Shown: piece by piece, positions 49,301 to 59,739 of the stretch
How positions within the stretch are numbered: the stretch's first letter is position 1
Layout of the letters: the number at the start of each line of letters is the position of its first letter
Assembly (NCBI RefSeq): GCF_949628265.1
Contig: NC_088790.1
Location: 15,008,545 to 15,072,544, forward strand
DNA: 64,000 nt
Source of the DNA: Cloeon dipterum
Lineage: Eukaryota > Arthropoda > Insecta > Ephemeroptera > Baetidae
Direction of reading: 5' to 3'
The notes under the pieces: generated by a model
Database searches by the model: none
What the model saw: the letters and a program-made list of their open reading frames with translations, nothing else
Told to the model about the DNA's origin: nothing
Translations under genes and position numbers: made by a program

Positions 49301-50922
49301 CTTCAAACTCGCTCTCAATGCTTGCCAGCCGCATTCCCATTTTTTTGCAGTTGTAGCCAGCTACAAACCAATTCGTCTATGTTGTGACTCAAGTTAATAG
49401 AAGTTATTGCATAAATTTCAATCGCTTTACCAATTCATTAGGTTTAGAAAAGTAGTAGAAGCCAGAAGACAGCTTAGTCCAGTTTGCACCATCTGCAGAA
49501 AGGGCTCAATATGAAATCTTTTTTTTAAATTGTACGCGCAAGGTCTAGAAAAACTTACCTATTGAATTGAACTGAAAATGATTTTGTTATTTTTTAAATT
49601 CGGAAAAAAAATAATTTTCATACACATTCCACTTCTCGCCTCCCTGCGATTTGCGTTAGTCTGAAATAATATACCATATTATCTCTTTTTTACGTTAAAA
49701 TTTCATGACTTACGACGCATTGCAAATGTTCTGCTCATGCCAAAGTTGCTCTCGCTGGCCGAAAAATTCTTTCAAATGATTTAGAGTCGAGTCACACGCG
49801 TTCTTTTGAGCCGAAAGTTTTTCGTTCATCGTATCAATTTTGAAATTGCAGAATTGTTGTTGCAAAGTTTCATATCTGCAAATTCAAACTTTTGTTAAAG
49901 TACTAGATAAAATTGAATAGCTTCTCACCTGTCAAAGCATATGCTTGAATAAGACGTCGTCGAAGAATATGTGATGCCGGTGGTTTTGGGAACATCGGAA
50001 CTCAGAGCTTTGTTGTCCCCATGAATCAGAACGGTCACGGAAAATATAATGAAAAATCTAGTCACGTCCATAGCTGTGGGAATTATTCGGAATTATTTTC
50101 CTTGACTAATGATTTTTTACTATATAGAAATAAAAACCGTTGTCTATTCAACAACAAAATTGAAAGAGCCTAAAAACCTACTTGCGACCTGAAGAGAGTA
50201 GTTCAAGATGAATGAGGGAAAGAAACTGGTTGCTCCTTATATGCTAAACTCGTATTGGCACTACACAAATGTCAAGAAATACTTAAGCCACAAAGACATC
50301 TCGTCACTTCAAACAGTCTGATAGAGCGTCAAATAAGACTACAATATACATTTTTTTATTTTTGATAACAATGGTGTACCTGATGTAATAGAGTTTCTAT
50401 ATTCATATATATCATATATCTACCTACATACCTACCTAAATAAATATAGTTATTCAACAACGTGGAAGGTAGAAAATTTGCATTTTTTATCACTTCAAGG
50501 AAAAGCAAAAATGGGGAAATGTGTTCATTAAACTTTTTAGTGCAAAGAAAGCTTTTTGTTTACAAAATGTTTATTATTCATCCATAAAAGCACTTAAAAA
50601 CTTTATTTTCCTCTCGCAGAAATGCTTGTTTGTTGTGTCTCATTGTATAATAACTTTCAAATATTTTGCCTCGGTGTCTAACTTGAGATAACCTGCTTCC
50701 ATTTTGCACACGAGTGAGTTCATTCGCATTTTCATAATGAGTTGATGTTTCAGAAAACCCTCGTCTCTGGACGACATTGAGGGAGTCCAAGTGAAAATTG
50801 TCGTCAACAAGGAGGGGAAAAGCCTTTCCTGCATTGGCGCCGGGTCCAACAAGCACGAAGCCAAGAGGGCCGCTGCAAAGGGGATGCTGCGCCTTTTGGT
50901 CCAGGCGCAGTGGTATGTCTGA
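34386..50922 (+). CDS. Dcr-2: Dicer-2, siRNA-pathway RNase III/helicase
   Basis: Exons: 34386-34502, 34561-34676, 34732-34909, 34961-35086, 35762-35937, 35993-36121, 37270-37515, 37864-38053, 38111-38238, 39213-39450, 39505-39614, 40041-40407, 40618-40800, 41215-41428, 41480-41607, 41662-41840, 42254-42796, 44032-44257, 44314-44421, 44777-45010, 45714-46053, 46743-46963, 47016-47184, 47238-47316, 50754-50922; 1638 codons including stop. Domains in order: helicase with Walker A MPTGSGKT (K61), DECH 166-169, GLTAT, motif VI QSKGRAR 510-516; DUF283 dsRBD-like fold; platform/PAZ (about 770-1000); RNase IIIa (E1170, D1174, D1316, E1319); RNase IIIb (E1418, D1422, D1523, E1526); C-terminal dsRBD (about 1560-1630). 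All helicase and catalytic residues are intact, pointing to Dicer-2 (antiviral siRNA) rather than Dicer-1. The last intron splits the dsRBD and hosts an antisense lectin gene. Confidence 0.97.
35443..35560 (-). repeat. Dispersed repeat A, copy in Dicer-2 intron 4
   Basis: The reverse complement aligns with copies at about 60935-61050 and 63700-63840. Shared words are CCAGTA-T-GAT, TCAAATATCTCC, TGCTTTAACACTCCTAG and TTAACAATGCGAGC. Upstream matching (TAACCAC-TTTT--CCAT) extends the similarity to about 120 bp. A minus-strand frame across it keeps the pattern P-V-x-D-x-R-x-x-Q-x-S-P-x-A-L-T-L-L seen at 63.7 kb. Confidence 0.7.
36290..37090. other. GC-richer block in Dicer-2 intron 6, unidentified
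   Basis: This 800-bp part of an otherwise AT-rich intron has several GC-rich patches (GCCGCCCCTACCCGCCCCCG near 36908, CGCGTGCTTCGCACG near 36420). I found no terminal repeats, no coding motif and no second copy in this window. It may be an inserted element or an intronic regulatory block. Confidence 0.3.
38300..38760 (-). mobile_element. LINE 3' end with CCHC motif and AAT-repeat tail
   Basis: A minus-strand frame (38370-38723) ends with C-x2-C-x8-H-x4-C (CIYC...HLLNC), preceded by [20 protein letters not shown]. This is the zinc-knuckle tail of RT ORFs in I/jockey-like LINEs. After the stop, the minus strand runs about 40 bases of 3' UTR and then an AATAATAATAAT tail (38310-38337 region), as expected for a 5'-truncated insertion. 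It lies antisense in Dicer-2 intron 9 and could be the same family as the RT fragment at 12.3-12.9 kb. Confidence 0.75.
43443..43640 (+). repeat. Degenerate ~200-bp dispersed repeat (copy c)
   Basis: It lies in Dicer-2 intron 17 and opens AGGAAATTTCATCAGCTGTC, with TTTTTTGCTCT, TTCATGGCAAACTGATCGAT and an ending ATTCAGCTTAAGTTAA. It is the clearest copy of the family at 24.66, 31.15 and 46.3 kb. Confidence 0.45.
46310..46480 (+). repeat. Degenerate dispersed repeat (copy d, partial)
   Basis: It lies in Dicer-2 intron 21. It shares TTTTTGCTCTATGGTA with copy a and GGAATGCCAAAAATGAGCCA with copy b, in the same order and spacing class. This is the weakest of the four copies. Confidence 0.35.
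48405..48577 (-). repeat. Dispersed repeat B, copy in Dicer-2 last intron
   Basis: It matches 60712-60888: ATTGAAACG, ATTCGTCCCGTGA, TCACGCAT, AGGGTGCAAACCAG, AAG-AGCGAGT-GG in the same order over about 85 bases, with weaker matching for a further ~80 bases upstream (CCCAG, GGGCCTCA/AGGCCGCA). The strand is arbitrary; I quote it for the frame reading [11 protein letters not shown]. It lies 400 bases from the end of the nested lectin gene. Confidence 0.65.
48855..48860 (-). terminator. AATAAA poly(A) signal of nested lectin
   Basis: AATAAA on the minus strand, about 120 bases after the stop codon of the nested C-type lectin. Confidence 0.5.
48980..50071 (-). CDS. Secreted C-type lectin nested in Dicer-2 intron
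   Basis: Exons (minus): 50071-49929, 49875-49714, 49660-49624, 49571-49559, 49492-49431, 49376-49268, 49215-48980; 254 codons including stop. The start [18 protein letters not shown] is a signal peptide. The second exon gives a short coiled-coil stalk with one unit starting [11 protein letters not shown]. The 37-nt and 13-nt microexons supply RREVEC and FNSI, leading into the carbohydrate-recognition domain: [43 protein letters not shown] and WNDNEC. Four CRD cysteines are present. QPD with WND is the canonical galactose-type calcium-site signature. The whole gene lies antisense within intron 24 of Dicer-2 (47317-50753) and is paralogous to the lectin at 51554-53695. Confidence 0.9.
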
Positions 50923-50940
50923 CCGCTGCATTCTACTGAC

Positions 50941-50946
50941 AATAAA
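50941..50946 (+). terminator. AATAAA poly(A) signal of Dicer-2
   Basis: AATAAA 18 bases after the Dicer-2 stop codon, implying a very short 3' untranslated region. Confidence 0.6.
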
Positions 50947-51453
50947 ATTTCCCTTCTCTTATTTTGTTTTGATAATTGTTCATTAAAGTGAATTTTTCCA
51001 AAATATATTATTTATATAATTTGTTTTTCCTTTTTTCATACATTAAAGGCAGGGATTGAATTGTATTTTATATCGGCTTATTTCTCAGTTTCCAATCGTT
51101 GTAAGACCATTAAATTATCATTTAATTTAAAACATAGTTGATCGTTAGAATCAGCTTAAAAGTCAATTATACTAACTTAATTTTTGGGTTCTGGTGCTGA
51201 AATTAGGTTTTAAAAGACTACATAGCATTCTAGTCGATATTTTCTTTCGCTAAAATGGTCTTTAGAATCACTAGCAAGTAAATTATTGCAGAAATATAGA
51301 CATTTCATTCCTTAGTATAAGAATCGAGCAAAACAAAAACCAAAGTTTATTTCGTACAACATAATTAATTTAACAATAATTTAATGTTAGTTACATAATT
51401 GCTTCATACCTTGAGGGAATTTTTCTCAAAGATCTCTTCTAGTTAAGAATTAT

Positions 51454-51459
51454 TTTATT
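51454..51459 (-). terminator. AATAAA poly(A) signal of second lectin
   Basis: AATAAA on the minus strand, about 95 bases after the stop codon of the 386-residue lectin. Confidence 0.5.
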
Positions 51460-51553
51460 CAAAGTAGTTTCAGATAAACACAAACATGATCTAGCACATT
51501 TTCAATCTATCTACAAAAAATCTAAATCCTGCAGTGCAATGAAAGGCTCACAA

Positions 51554-53695
51554 TCAGTATTGCAGCTCGCAAATGTATCTGCTGCCTTTGTCACATTCGT
51601 AATCGTTCCAAGCGAAGGAGCCCACTTTGTAGTACTGGAGACAGTTTTCCCTTCTGCGCATGTTGTCCGGTTGTCCTCTGTGAAACTGCGAGAAGCCAAT
51701 TCGCTGCCCGGTTGTGCTCCAAACGAATCTTCCCTCAGCGCCCAGGTCAGTGCCCGAGATCCAAAACATAGCCCTATCTGGTGCACCTGGACAAAAGAAA
51801 ATAAAAATTTTAAAATAGTAAATATTAAGATACAGAAATTGAAATAAATTATATTTGAAAAATAATCAATTTTTCCTAGCTGTCTGATTTTCTTTAATGC
51901 GTCAAATGAGCAATATTTTTGAACTCTTGAGCAGTTTTAAAAATCGTTCAAGTCCACGCTTGGAGCACAAAACCATCTAATTTGCACTTGAACTCATCTC
52001 AAAACGCTACATTTGCTTAAAATCATTCTGGTGCAATATTTTTTCATTTCAAAAAGGTTCCCTATAGTATGTAAATTTTGTTCAAACTATTGGAATTCAT
52101 CAAGAAACCCCCTGAATCCGACTTTCCTTTTAAAATATTTAATAAATATAAAGGCGATGAATTGATTTATGGTCTGAATACCTTATGGGTGCGTAAAAGA
52201 GTCACCAGACTGACTAAAAACTATCTTTTGTGGACAAAATTCTAAAAATCCCAACCCTTTATATAAGGTTCGCATTTTTTATTTGTTTCGAGGTATAAAT
52301 AAAACTGATAATTTTGGAGGCTTCAACAATATACCTAGAGTGTTGAGATGGTTGATAACAACATTATTTTCGTGTGCAGTTTCAATGGTTGCCAGCTGCA
52401 TTCCCATAATTTTGCAATTCGCATCTGCCACGTGCCAATTTACCTGAGTGGATATTGATTGAAATATGAAATAAAATAAATTCAATAAAGTACCACTTCA
52501 TGGTGCTTGGAAAAGTAATAGAAGCCAGTCGACAGTTGCAGCCAATTTTCTGAGCCTACAAATTTGGAGAAATGACAATACCTGATAATTTATTTATTAT
52601 TTGCTTGATTACCTTTTGGGAATTTCTGAAAGTTAAAAACTGAATTATAAATTCGAAAAATAAAATTAGATTTAAGTCCATACGCAGTCTACGTAGCGTC
52701 TCCTTGCTATCTCTCTTATTCTGGAATTTATTTATAACTGCCATGCTCTTGCAGAAGAAATAAAAATTGCTTACGTAACGCTGCATAATCGGCTCTCGAT
52801 CCAGATTTTCTCCTGTTGCGCAAATGAACTCTTTAAAGCTGCTACTGTTGAGTCGCATTCCGTCTGCTTTTTCGCGAGGTCAATATTATACATATTCTGT
52901 AACTGATTTATCTGGGAATTGCAGGCATCTCTGGATGCTGAACAATTATTTTGCAGCACATCCAATTGTAATTGAAACGCTGCTTTTAAGTCGCTGATAT
53001 TTGAATCACATTGGTTTCTCTCCGCAGTCAAATTTGTTTGTAGTGAAATCTCCCTCAGTTCACACGCCGATTTCAAACTGTTCAAAGTTGAGTCGCAGGT
53101 GTTATTTTGCACCAGCAGCTCCTCTTGAAATGTCAGATTTTGCTGTTGCAGCGATTCCTTCAAAGTCCTCATCTCCAAATCGCACTCATTTTTATGGGCT
53201 GAAATTTTATCCTGGAAATTTTTGTGTTGCTCTTGGAGTGATATTTTCCACCTTGTCAGTTCATAATCGCACTCATTTAGCTTAGCCGAAAGTTTCTCTT
53301 CGACATTGTTGATTTTGAAGTTGCAAAATTCATTTTGCAGGTTGTCATACCTGGAAATTTTCAGAGTGATTTCCATAAATGGTCAATGAATTATAAATCT
53401 TTTTATGGTAAAAGTTGTGAAACATTTATGTTTTTTCCTGCTCACGAGGATAAAAAATGTTGAAATTCAATGTTCGTCATTTCACCACCTAACTTTTTTT
53501 AATATATCAATAATTAAAGTTGCAATTTCTGTGCTACATCTTTAGAACAAAAATCAAAGCTTACCTGCCAAAACAGAGGCTTGATGAAGAAAAGGGCTGA
53601 ATAGTCTCATTATCATTGGTCGAATCTGGAATTTCTGCACGACTCTTTACCAAAATGGCCATAGAGAGGAGTGCGAATAAACTTTTTAAGTCCAT
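51554..53695 (-). CDS. Secreted C-type lectin with long coiled-coil stalk
   Basis: Exons (minus): 53695-53565, 53350-52775, 52720-52684, 52625-52613, 52555-52494, 52443-52335, 51786-51554; 387 codons including stop. The start MDLKSLFALLSMAILVKSRA is a signal peptide. One 576-nt exon encodes a 192-residue coiled-coil stalk of six N-x-Cys-Asp units. The CRD carries GFYYFSKHHE, CKIMGMQLATIE, MFWISGTDLGAEGRF, GQPDN and WNDYEC, so calcium-site residues are intact and of QPD (galactose) type. Exon structure, including 37-nt and 13-nt microexons and every intron phase, is identical to the nested lectin at 48980-50071, proving tandem duplication. Likely roles are microbial pattern recognition, agglutination or haemolymph immunity, inferred from the family. 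Confidence 0.92.
52864..53277 (-). repeat. Intra-exon 87-bp repeats coding lectin stalk
   Basis: Four units of 29 residues and one of 22 follow each other, beginning NECDYEL, NECDLEM, NTCDSTL, NQCDSNI and DACNSQI; a last unit (TECDSTV) leads to the CRD. Cys at position 3, a hydrophobic residue at 7 and 10, Lys/Gln at 11 and Gln at 22 of the long units recur. The nested lectin has only the last unit. Repeats are diverged at DNA level, so the expansion is old. Confidence 0.85.
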
Positions 53696-56600
53696 TGCTA
53701 AAAATTGTATTATATATTATAGCATCCACTATTTTTTTTAAATCTATTGCTTAATTAGCAGGAAATCGGAAGGACGAAAACTTTCTTACTTGCGTCGTGG
53801 AGAAGTGGCATTCAGAGCGAGCAGCGTTTTACATAAATGAAGCAACGACTGCAGCGGAGGGAATTGCTCCATTTATGGCGGTGGAGGTGGAAAACTAATT
53901 CCAAGATTTTAAGCATATGCCTCATATTTTTTGCACCACGTCACAGCAATGACAGTTAATGGCACAAAATGCCATTAACGTCATTAAGTAAAAGGTTTTA
54001 TATTTATATTGTTTTTTAATAGCTCGTCAGTGTTTGAGTCAGTTTCATTACTAGATTCTTCCATCAAAAGGAATTAAATTTTTAAGTATTTATTTATGAG
54101 AAAATTTGACCACAAACCATTCTTGGAAAATATTAACTCGAACACCTATCAATAGAACATAAAAATCATAGGATTTTAGCTCAATTAGACGACTTAGAGA
54201 GTTTCAAGTATGCGTAATGCTTTAATTTGCATCATTCGTGCTTCGACGTCGAAAGCTCGGGAAATGAAAGTACAGTAATCGAAATGTTACAGCTCTATTA
54301 GTTGTGGCAGTAATGCCCTAGTTTTACCTACAATAAAATCATGAAGTTTGAATGTTTTAAAACATTTTAGAGAAAAAATACTAAGCTGAAAGATGAAGTT
54401 TTCCATTATTTGCTAGTAGTGTCAAGAAGAGGGAATTTTCTCCATTTTTATTTTACATATTTTAATTCCAAATCAGTCAGGGCAACATTCCACAACCTCC
54501 GCACGAATGGGTACCATTAAAACTTGAAATTGTATTTACTTTAGTTGATTTTTGGAATTGTTCATTTTTTACTTTGAGAAAAGCAGTTGTTGTACAGTCA
54601 GTGCAGTCAGAACAGCAAACTTTACTTCTTCCAAGAAATGCGTGTTTGTTGCTTGCTTGCTTGGTGCAAAACTAAAGCTAATATTTATCCTCGAGCCATT
54701 TTTAGATTGCACAAGTGAGCATACACCACACATTTTATTTCATGCTCAGCCAAGTCCAACAAACCTCGTAACAAAAAATCCACCTCATTTGGTCGAGAGA
54801 ATGAAAATTAACGTTGAAAAAAAACCGATACAATACAAAAATATTTCCATTCAAAATGTAAAACGATTTCAATGAATCAATCACAATTAGGTTTTAATTG
54901 TAGCGTTTTGGAAGATATTATTTGTTTTGATAATGTCTCTAAATTAGATTAAAAGGCATTTTTGAAAGTCTTTGCTCGTGCAGTGAAAAACATGCTATTA
55001 GGTGAACATAATTTCTACGACATAAACAAGTGCCTGTGCAAAAAACTATTACTTATTGATACAAGTCAGTGCAGTGAATAAATTTTAAATTGAGTGTTTT
55101 TTGTGATATATAAATTTTAATGTTTCGACGTATTCCAAAATCGCACCTGTAAATATTTCGGATTAATGGAATAAAAATTATTTTGAATTTGAACATCAAC
55201 TCTTGGTGAAGACAAAATATTAATAATGAATCATAATATTCTCTTTCACGACAACCTGTTAATAATGAACGGAAAGTGCCTGTGAGCGTTTCCAAACATC
55301 GATTTCAATCAAAGTTCGGCTGCTTTGTGCGAGCCGAAATTAAATTATTCATCATAGAGTGGAGCTGAGTCTTGCAAAACGAGCTTTTCATAATGAATGA
55401 GAGGTAGAAACCTTGTAATAGGTTCTCGAGGCTAGTTTTAATGACGAGTGGTGTTTCGCAAGTCCCAACAGGCCCATTTCTCATTGTCAAGCGCCGGTCA
55501 AATTTCTTGCTATAATGTTATTCTCAAGTCGGCTAAATCAGCATAGGGCACAGATTGTGCTTGCAGTGATCAAATTATTTATTTAAATACGAGTGCTGCC
55601 AGATTTTTAATGCATTGTATTCTATATTTTATTAAGTTTTTGTTCTACTACGAAAGAAAAGCAACCCTGTTAGCGGAAATATATTAGAGGTGCATATTTA
55701 CATAGGATTTATAGGGTCTATTAAATTTTTGTTACTGTTGTAGCGTACTCTAAGGAGCGTAATTCTCTTATGATAATCGGCTCAAAAAACAGTTGTCTTG
55801 CAGATTATTCTTTGCACAAGGCTTCGGGAAAAAAAACGCCTTGGCGTTGCACGCGATCAACAGGTTGCGGAAAGAACGGGCGAAAATTCCAGGCCACTTT
55901 CCTTTTAAATCAAGGAAAACCATTTGTCTATTTGAAATAAGTTAAAAAACAATTCATAATAATACCAATAATTAAAAACAAAAAATGAAAGCAGTAAAGA
56001 AAGGTATGTTTATAGTATATCTTTTTGGTTTGAAATGAACAATGTCACATTCTATGGTATGGCTCCTCATATTTGGGCAAAATTTGCTGGAGGGGTTGCC
56101 CTATCTCGCTACCCTCTAAAATATCGCTGGGGCCAAAATTACCTGTTGTAAATTTGCATGTTGTACAGGGGCTCAATTTATACATGCTGTTTTTTGGAGG
56201 GAGATGTTTCAGACCCTTTGCCTAAATTGAGTTGAGACTAAAAAATTATACTCTCAATAAAAATGTTCTACATTTGACATGATTTGAAGTTTAACAAGTC
56301 TCCCCTGGAGACCAAATTCGTAAGTCAAAGGTCAAGCTCTCACAATTCAGGTCAACTTTATCAAGCACAACCGAGTATACATAAAATTTCTAAAATTCAA
56401 AGAATTCAAAAAGTGGCCTATATACACGTGGTAAAAATGATACGTTTTTGTTCTCTTTTAGAGCAAATTTGATTCAAAGATGAAACACGTATTTTTTACA
56501 CCCTATGATAAAGAAAATCGAGGCGTTCTTTCGGAAATGTAGCAATTTCTGCCCAGACTTTCAGCGGCATTGACCCATATTTGATTGAAAATAATTAATG

Positions 56601-57117
56601 TTGACATGCCGAGGTCAAGGTCAGGGGCTGTTACCAACTCCTGCTCCGGGGGATTTTTCTATTAAAAATGTACAATTAAATTGAGGTAAGTACATTGACA
56701 AATTTTTTAATTTTTTTTCCGTAATAACATTTTTTAAAAACCACCAATGATGAACTGCGAAAATTCAAGAAAATATATACATTAAATACATTCGCTCATC
56801 CTGACAGAGTAGAGCTATTTCATAATTTTCATTCTCTCCAATAATGATTAAGCTCAGGGTTGCTAGCAAGTTTTTTAAATTTATCAAAAAATGATTTATA
56901 TTTAGTATATATGAGATGTAATTTATTTGGTATATATCTTCTGGAAGGAAGAATAATAAGACTTTTAGTTTGATTCAAGATTTCGCAGTAAATTCAAACC
57001 ATTTTTGTTAATTTAATTTGTATATACGTTTAGTTTAATTTAATTTGTCACACATTTTCGTCCAAAACTCGCGTAGAATTGCAGATATTTGTAATGCCAT
57101 AGATTCAAATTAAAATT

Positions 57118-57376
57118 CTATTCACGTTTCCCTGCCGGAAGAAAACGCAAATCGTTTTGAATTTCCTGAATTCTCTCAGGCAAAGTGGCTGGAATCTCGA
57201 GGGTGCTTTCGGAGAGTTGCCGCACGTTGTTATCTGTAGGCTGTACAAAGCTATTAGTATCGCAAGCGCATATTCCATGTTTACGATTAAAACGGGCCCC
57301 CCGTGCATCCCCGAGGACTTGCTTTGTTTCAACAGCAGTGCAGAGGGCGGGAATAACATTGGGATGCACGGCACGA
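57118..57376 (-). other. Exon-like segment, possible 3' terminal coding exon
   Basis: The minus strand has a strong pyrimidine-rich acceptor (ttctcgtttccctactctct then ggatgcag) followed by an 85-codon open frame ending in TAG. The predicted tail includes RKHGICACDTNSF and ESTLEIPATLPERIQEIQND. G+C is higher than its surroundings. No matching upstream exon is seen to the right within the window, and a second frame is also open, so this may be the last exon of a gene starting beyond the window or chance. I do not recognise the protein. Confidence 0.27.
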
Positions 57377-59739
57377 CTGCATCCGCCAAAGAGAGTAGGG
57401 AAACGAGAAAATCCGCGCGTTTCATGCATTTATTCATCAAAAAGGAAGAATGGACCCCTTTGAACTTGGCACAGATTCACGTTTAAGTGACAAAGTGACA
57501 ACCCAAGCCTTAGTTTGCACTGAACAAGGCTTGCTATGAATTAATTGTAATATTTGGGGTCGGGATTTTTAGAGTTTTGATGATATCTTTTAGAAGTTTA
57601 CTTCTCAGTGGTCAGTGATGTAGCAAACATAGACACGATGATGAAGAAATAAACGGACTTGTCCCCGTTGGTTAAAGATACTTTTTATTGTTCTCTATAT
57701 GTTTCGGCTGCGACTGGCGCCCCAGTTATGATCGAAGGGTTCCTAAATTGTGCCTGAGAGCCTACGTGTATTTCCTCATCGATAGCGAAAATTTCAAACC
57801 ATTATAGACGGAATGCCTTCTTTCTGATTAAAAAACACTTTTTAAACGCTATGCTATAAATTACATAAATGTATATCAAATTTGATGTCTTAAAAATGTT
57901 TTTTTGTTGTTAACTTTAAAAAGATTATATTGTTTGCCTTAGTTTCCTCTTAAAATCACATATTTGATTCACATTACGCTACTTTCTTTAATCCAATTCA
58001 CGGTAAAATGATTGATGGGATGGCGGAAAATTGCGGCAAAATGAATAGAATAGGAACATAAATCATCTTCAAACCTTAGTTAGTTTTGCATTCATTACTA
58101 GAAGCAACTATGTTGTTTATAATCGACATTTTCAACAAAATTCTCCTCTGACAAGAATTTATCAGGGCCAAGTAGGCTGTCAAAAATATTTAGTAAAAAT
58201 AAGTTTATTTAGATTTTTTTAGTGAATTTAAGGTTCATCTGATCCGAGTTCAAGGACGATTGAGACGTTATTAAATGAGGCTCAAAAGTCTTGATATTCG
58301 AGCTTATTTGATGCCTATATGAAAATTCGATCGTCTATCTGAAATTCCCAACCCTATAATAATATCAAACAGTGCGCTTCCTCCGAGTGTCATTTGCAGC
58401 TGATGCAAACGTGCATGTTAAAAGCCGCACAGTGGTGATCCCGGTGGTTTGTCATTAAATGTACTCGTCAACGCGTTAATGCAACTAGCGCACAGATCAC
58501 AAACAATCTAGCTCGGCTTGAATTACGCAAGAAGCTGCGCTTTGCGTTGCATCCCGGTTGTCAGGATGCTGGTTAAAACTGCTAACAAGGTGTGTTGTTG
58601 GTGACAAAAGCTAAAAATCTCTGCGGTCGACATTTTAATGAGATGTGTATTCAACTGTACCTTCGCATGGGTTATGGAAAGTATTTTTTTTTTATTTTTT
58701 CTTTGACATATTTCTATATTCTTTGCTAATGAAGGCCAAAAAGAATTATTTTCACAAAGAAAGCTCACCCTTCACACCGAAAATATGTTGTTTTATGCTA
58801 TGCCATTCAAATGTGTTCGATTCAAGATGAAAATTTTCCGTTATCTATTGGATAGCTTCCTCGTCTCCATAGTTATGTAATCAACATTTTTTAAGAAATT
58901 TAAAACTGCCTAATATTTCTTCAAAAGTGATCAAGTTTTAATGAACTGTACGAATCGAGAAGAATCGAATGATGAGCGATTTTCATAAATTTGAGGAAGT
59001 AGGTAATTTTTCCCAAATTTTCCAACCGAAATATGTCTTGGGAAAATTGCATGCAGAAATTTAATGGTGAAGTAAGTAGTGAATTAATTTTGACCACGAT
59101 AGTTTTCATGAAAACAAGCTTTAGTTTCTAGTTTGGCTCTTTTAAAATACGAGTCAATTTTGACAAAGACTTTTCCGGGAAATTGGTAAGACTCTTTTAC
59201 CAAATTATGACAAAATGGCAAATTTCATCAGCTTCTCGAATTTGCCAATATCTTTGCTCCAGTACCAACAGCCGGTGAATTGTAAAGCTTCGTGCAATAA
59301 TTGTTTAATTATTAAAAACTGCATATCTATTATTAAGTTAGAACAATTGTCAATTCAAATCAATTCTGTTTATTTCTCCATTACAGGTCAAAACATTTAA
59401 AAAAAATTACACTATACGAGGAAAGGAGACAGTTAAAAAATTCAAATTTCACTACTAGTTGCACGTACAAAGCATTTTTACTCTTGAAATATTCATCAAA
59501 CAATAATGCTTTTTGTGCCAGCACTGACTCTGGTTAAAAAATCTGTGCCGTTTCTCCCTAAAATATCCGACAATTTCCCTCGTTTTCTTTCATAGAATTC
59601 AACCACAGAGAAACAAATCAGTCTCTTCGACTGTTTTAAAACGAATTTCTATTCCATTTATTCAGACTGCTGAATTTTGCAACAGATTCACGAACAAGTG
59701 TTTTGCCTTAATTGAGAGCATGCTGTGTGTTGTATAGCA

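Larger units (their letters stand above)
50923..51553. other. Spacer between Dicer-2 and second lectin 3' ends
   Basis: A convergent spacer holding the Dicer-2 poly(A) signal (50941) and that of the second lectin (51454-51459, minus strand). It is AT-rich with no coding exon. The predicted 3' ends do not overlap. Confidence 0.5.

Noticed and set aside
49624..49660. Shorter 28-nt or 16-nt versions of the lectin microexon
   Set aside because: Both keep frame in the nested lectin, but only the 37-nt version has a good acceptor and an equal-length, homologous counterpart in the sister gene.
56612..56623. AGGTCAAGGTCA as a nuclear-receptor enhancer
   Set aside because: A single 12-bp word in 64 kb with no neighbouring gene or clustered sites is not enough to claim a regulatory element.
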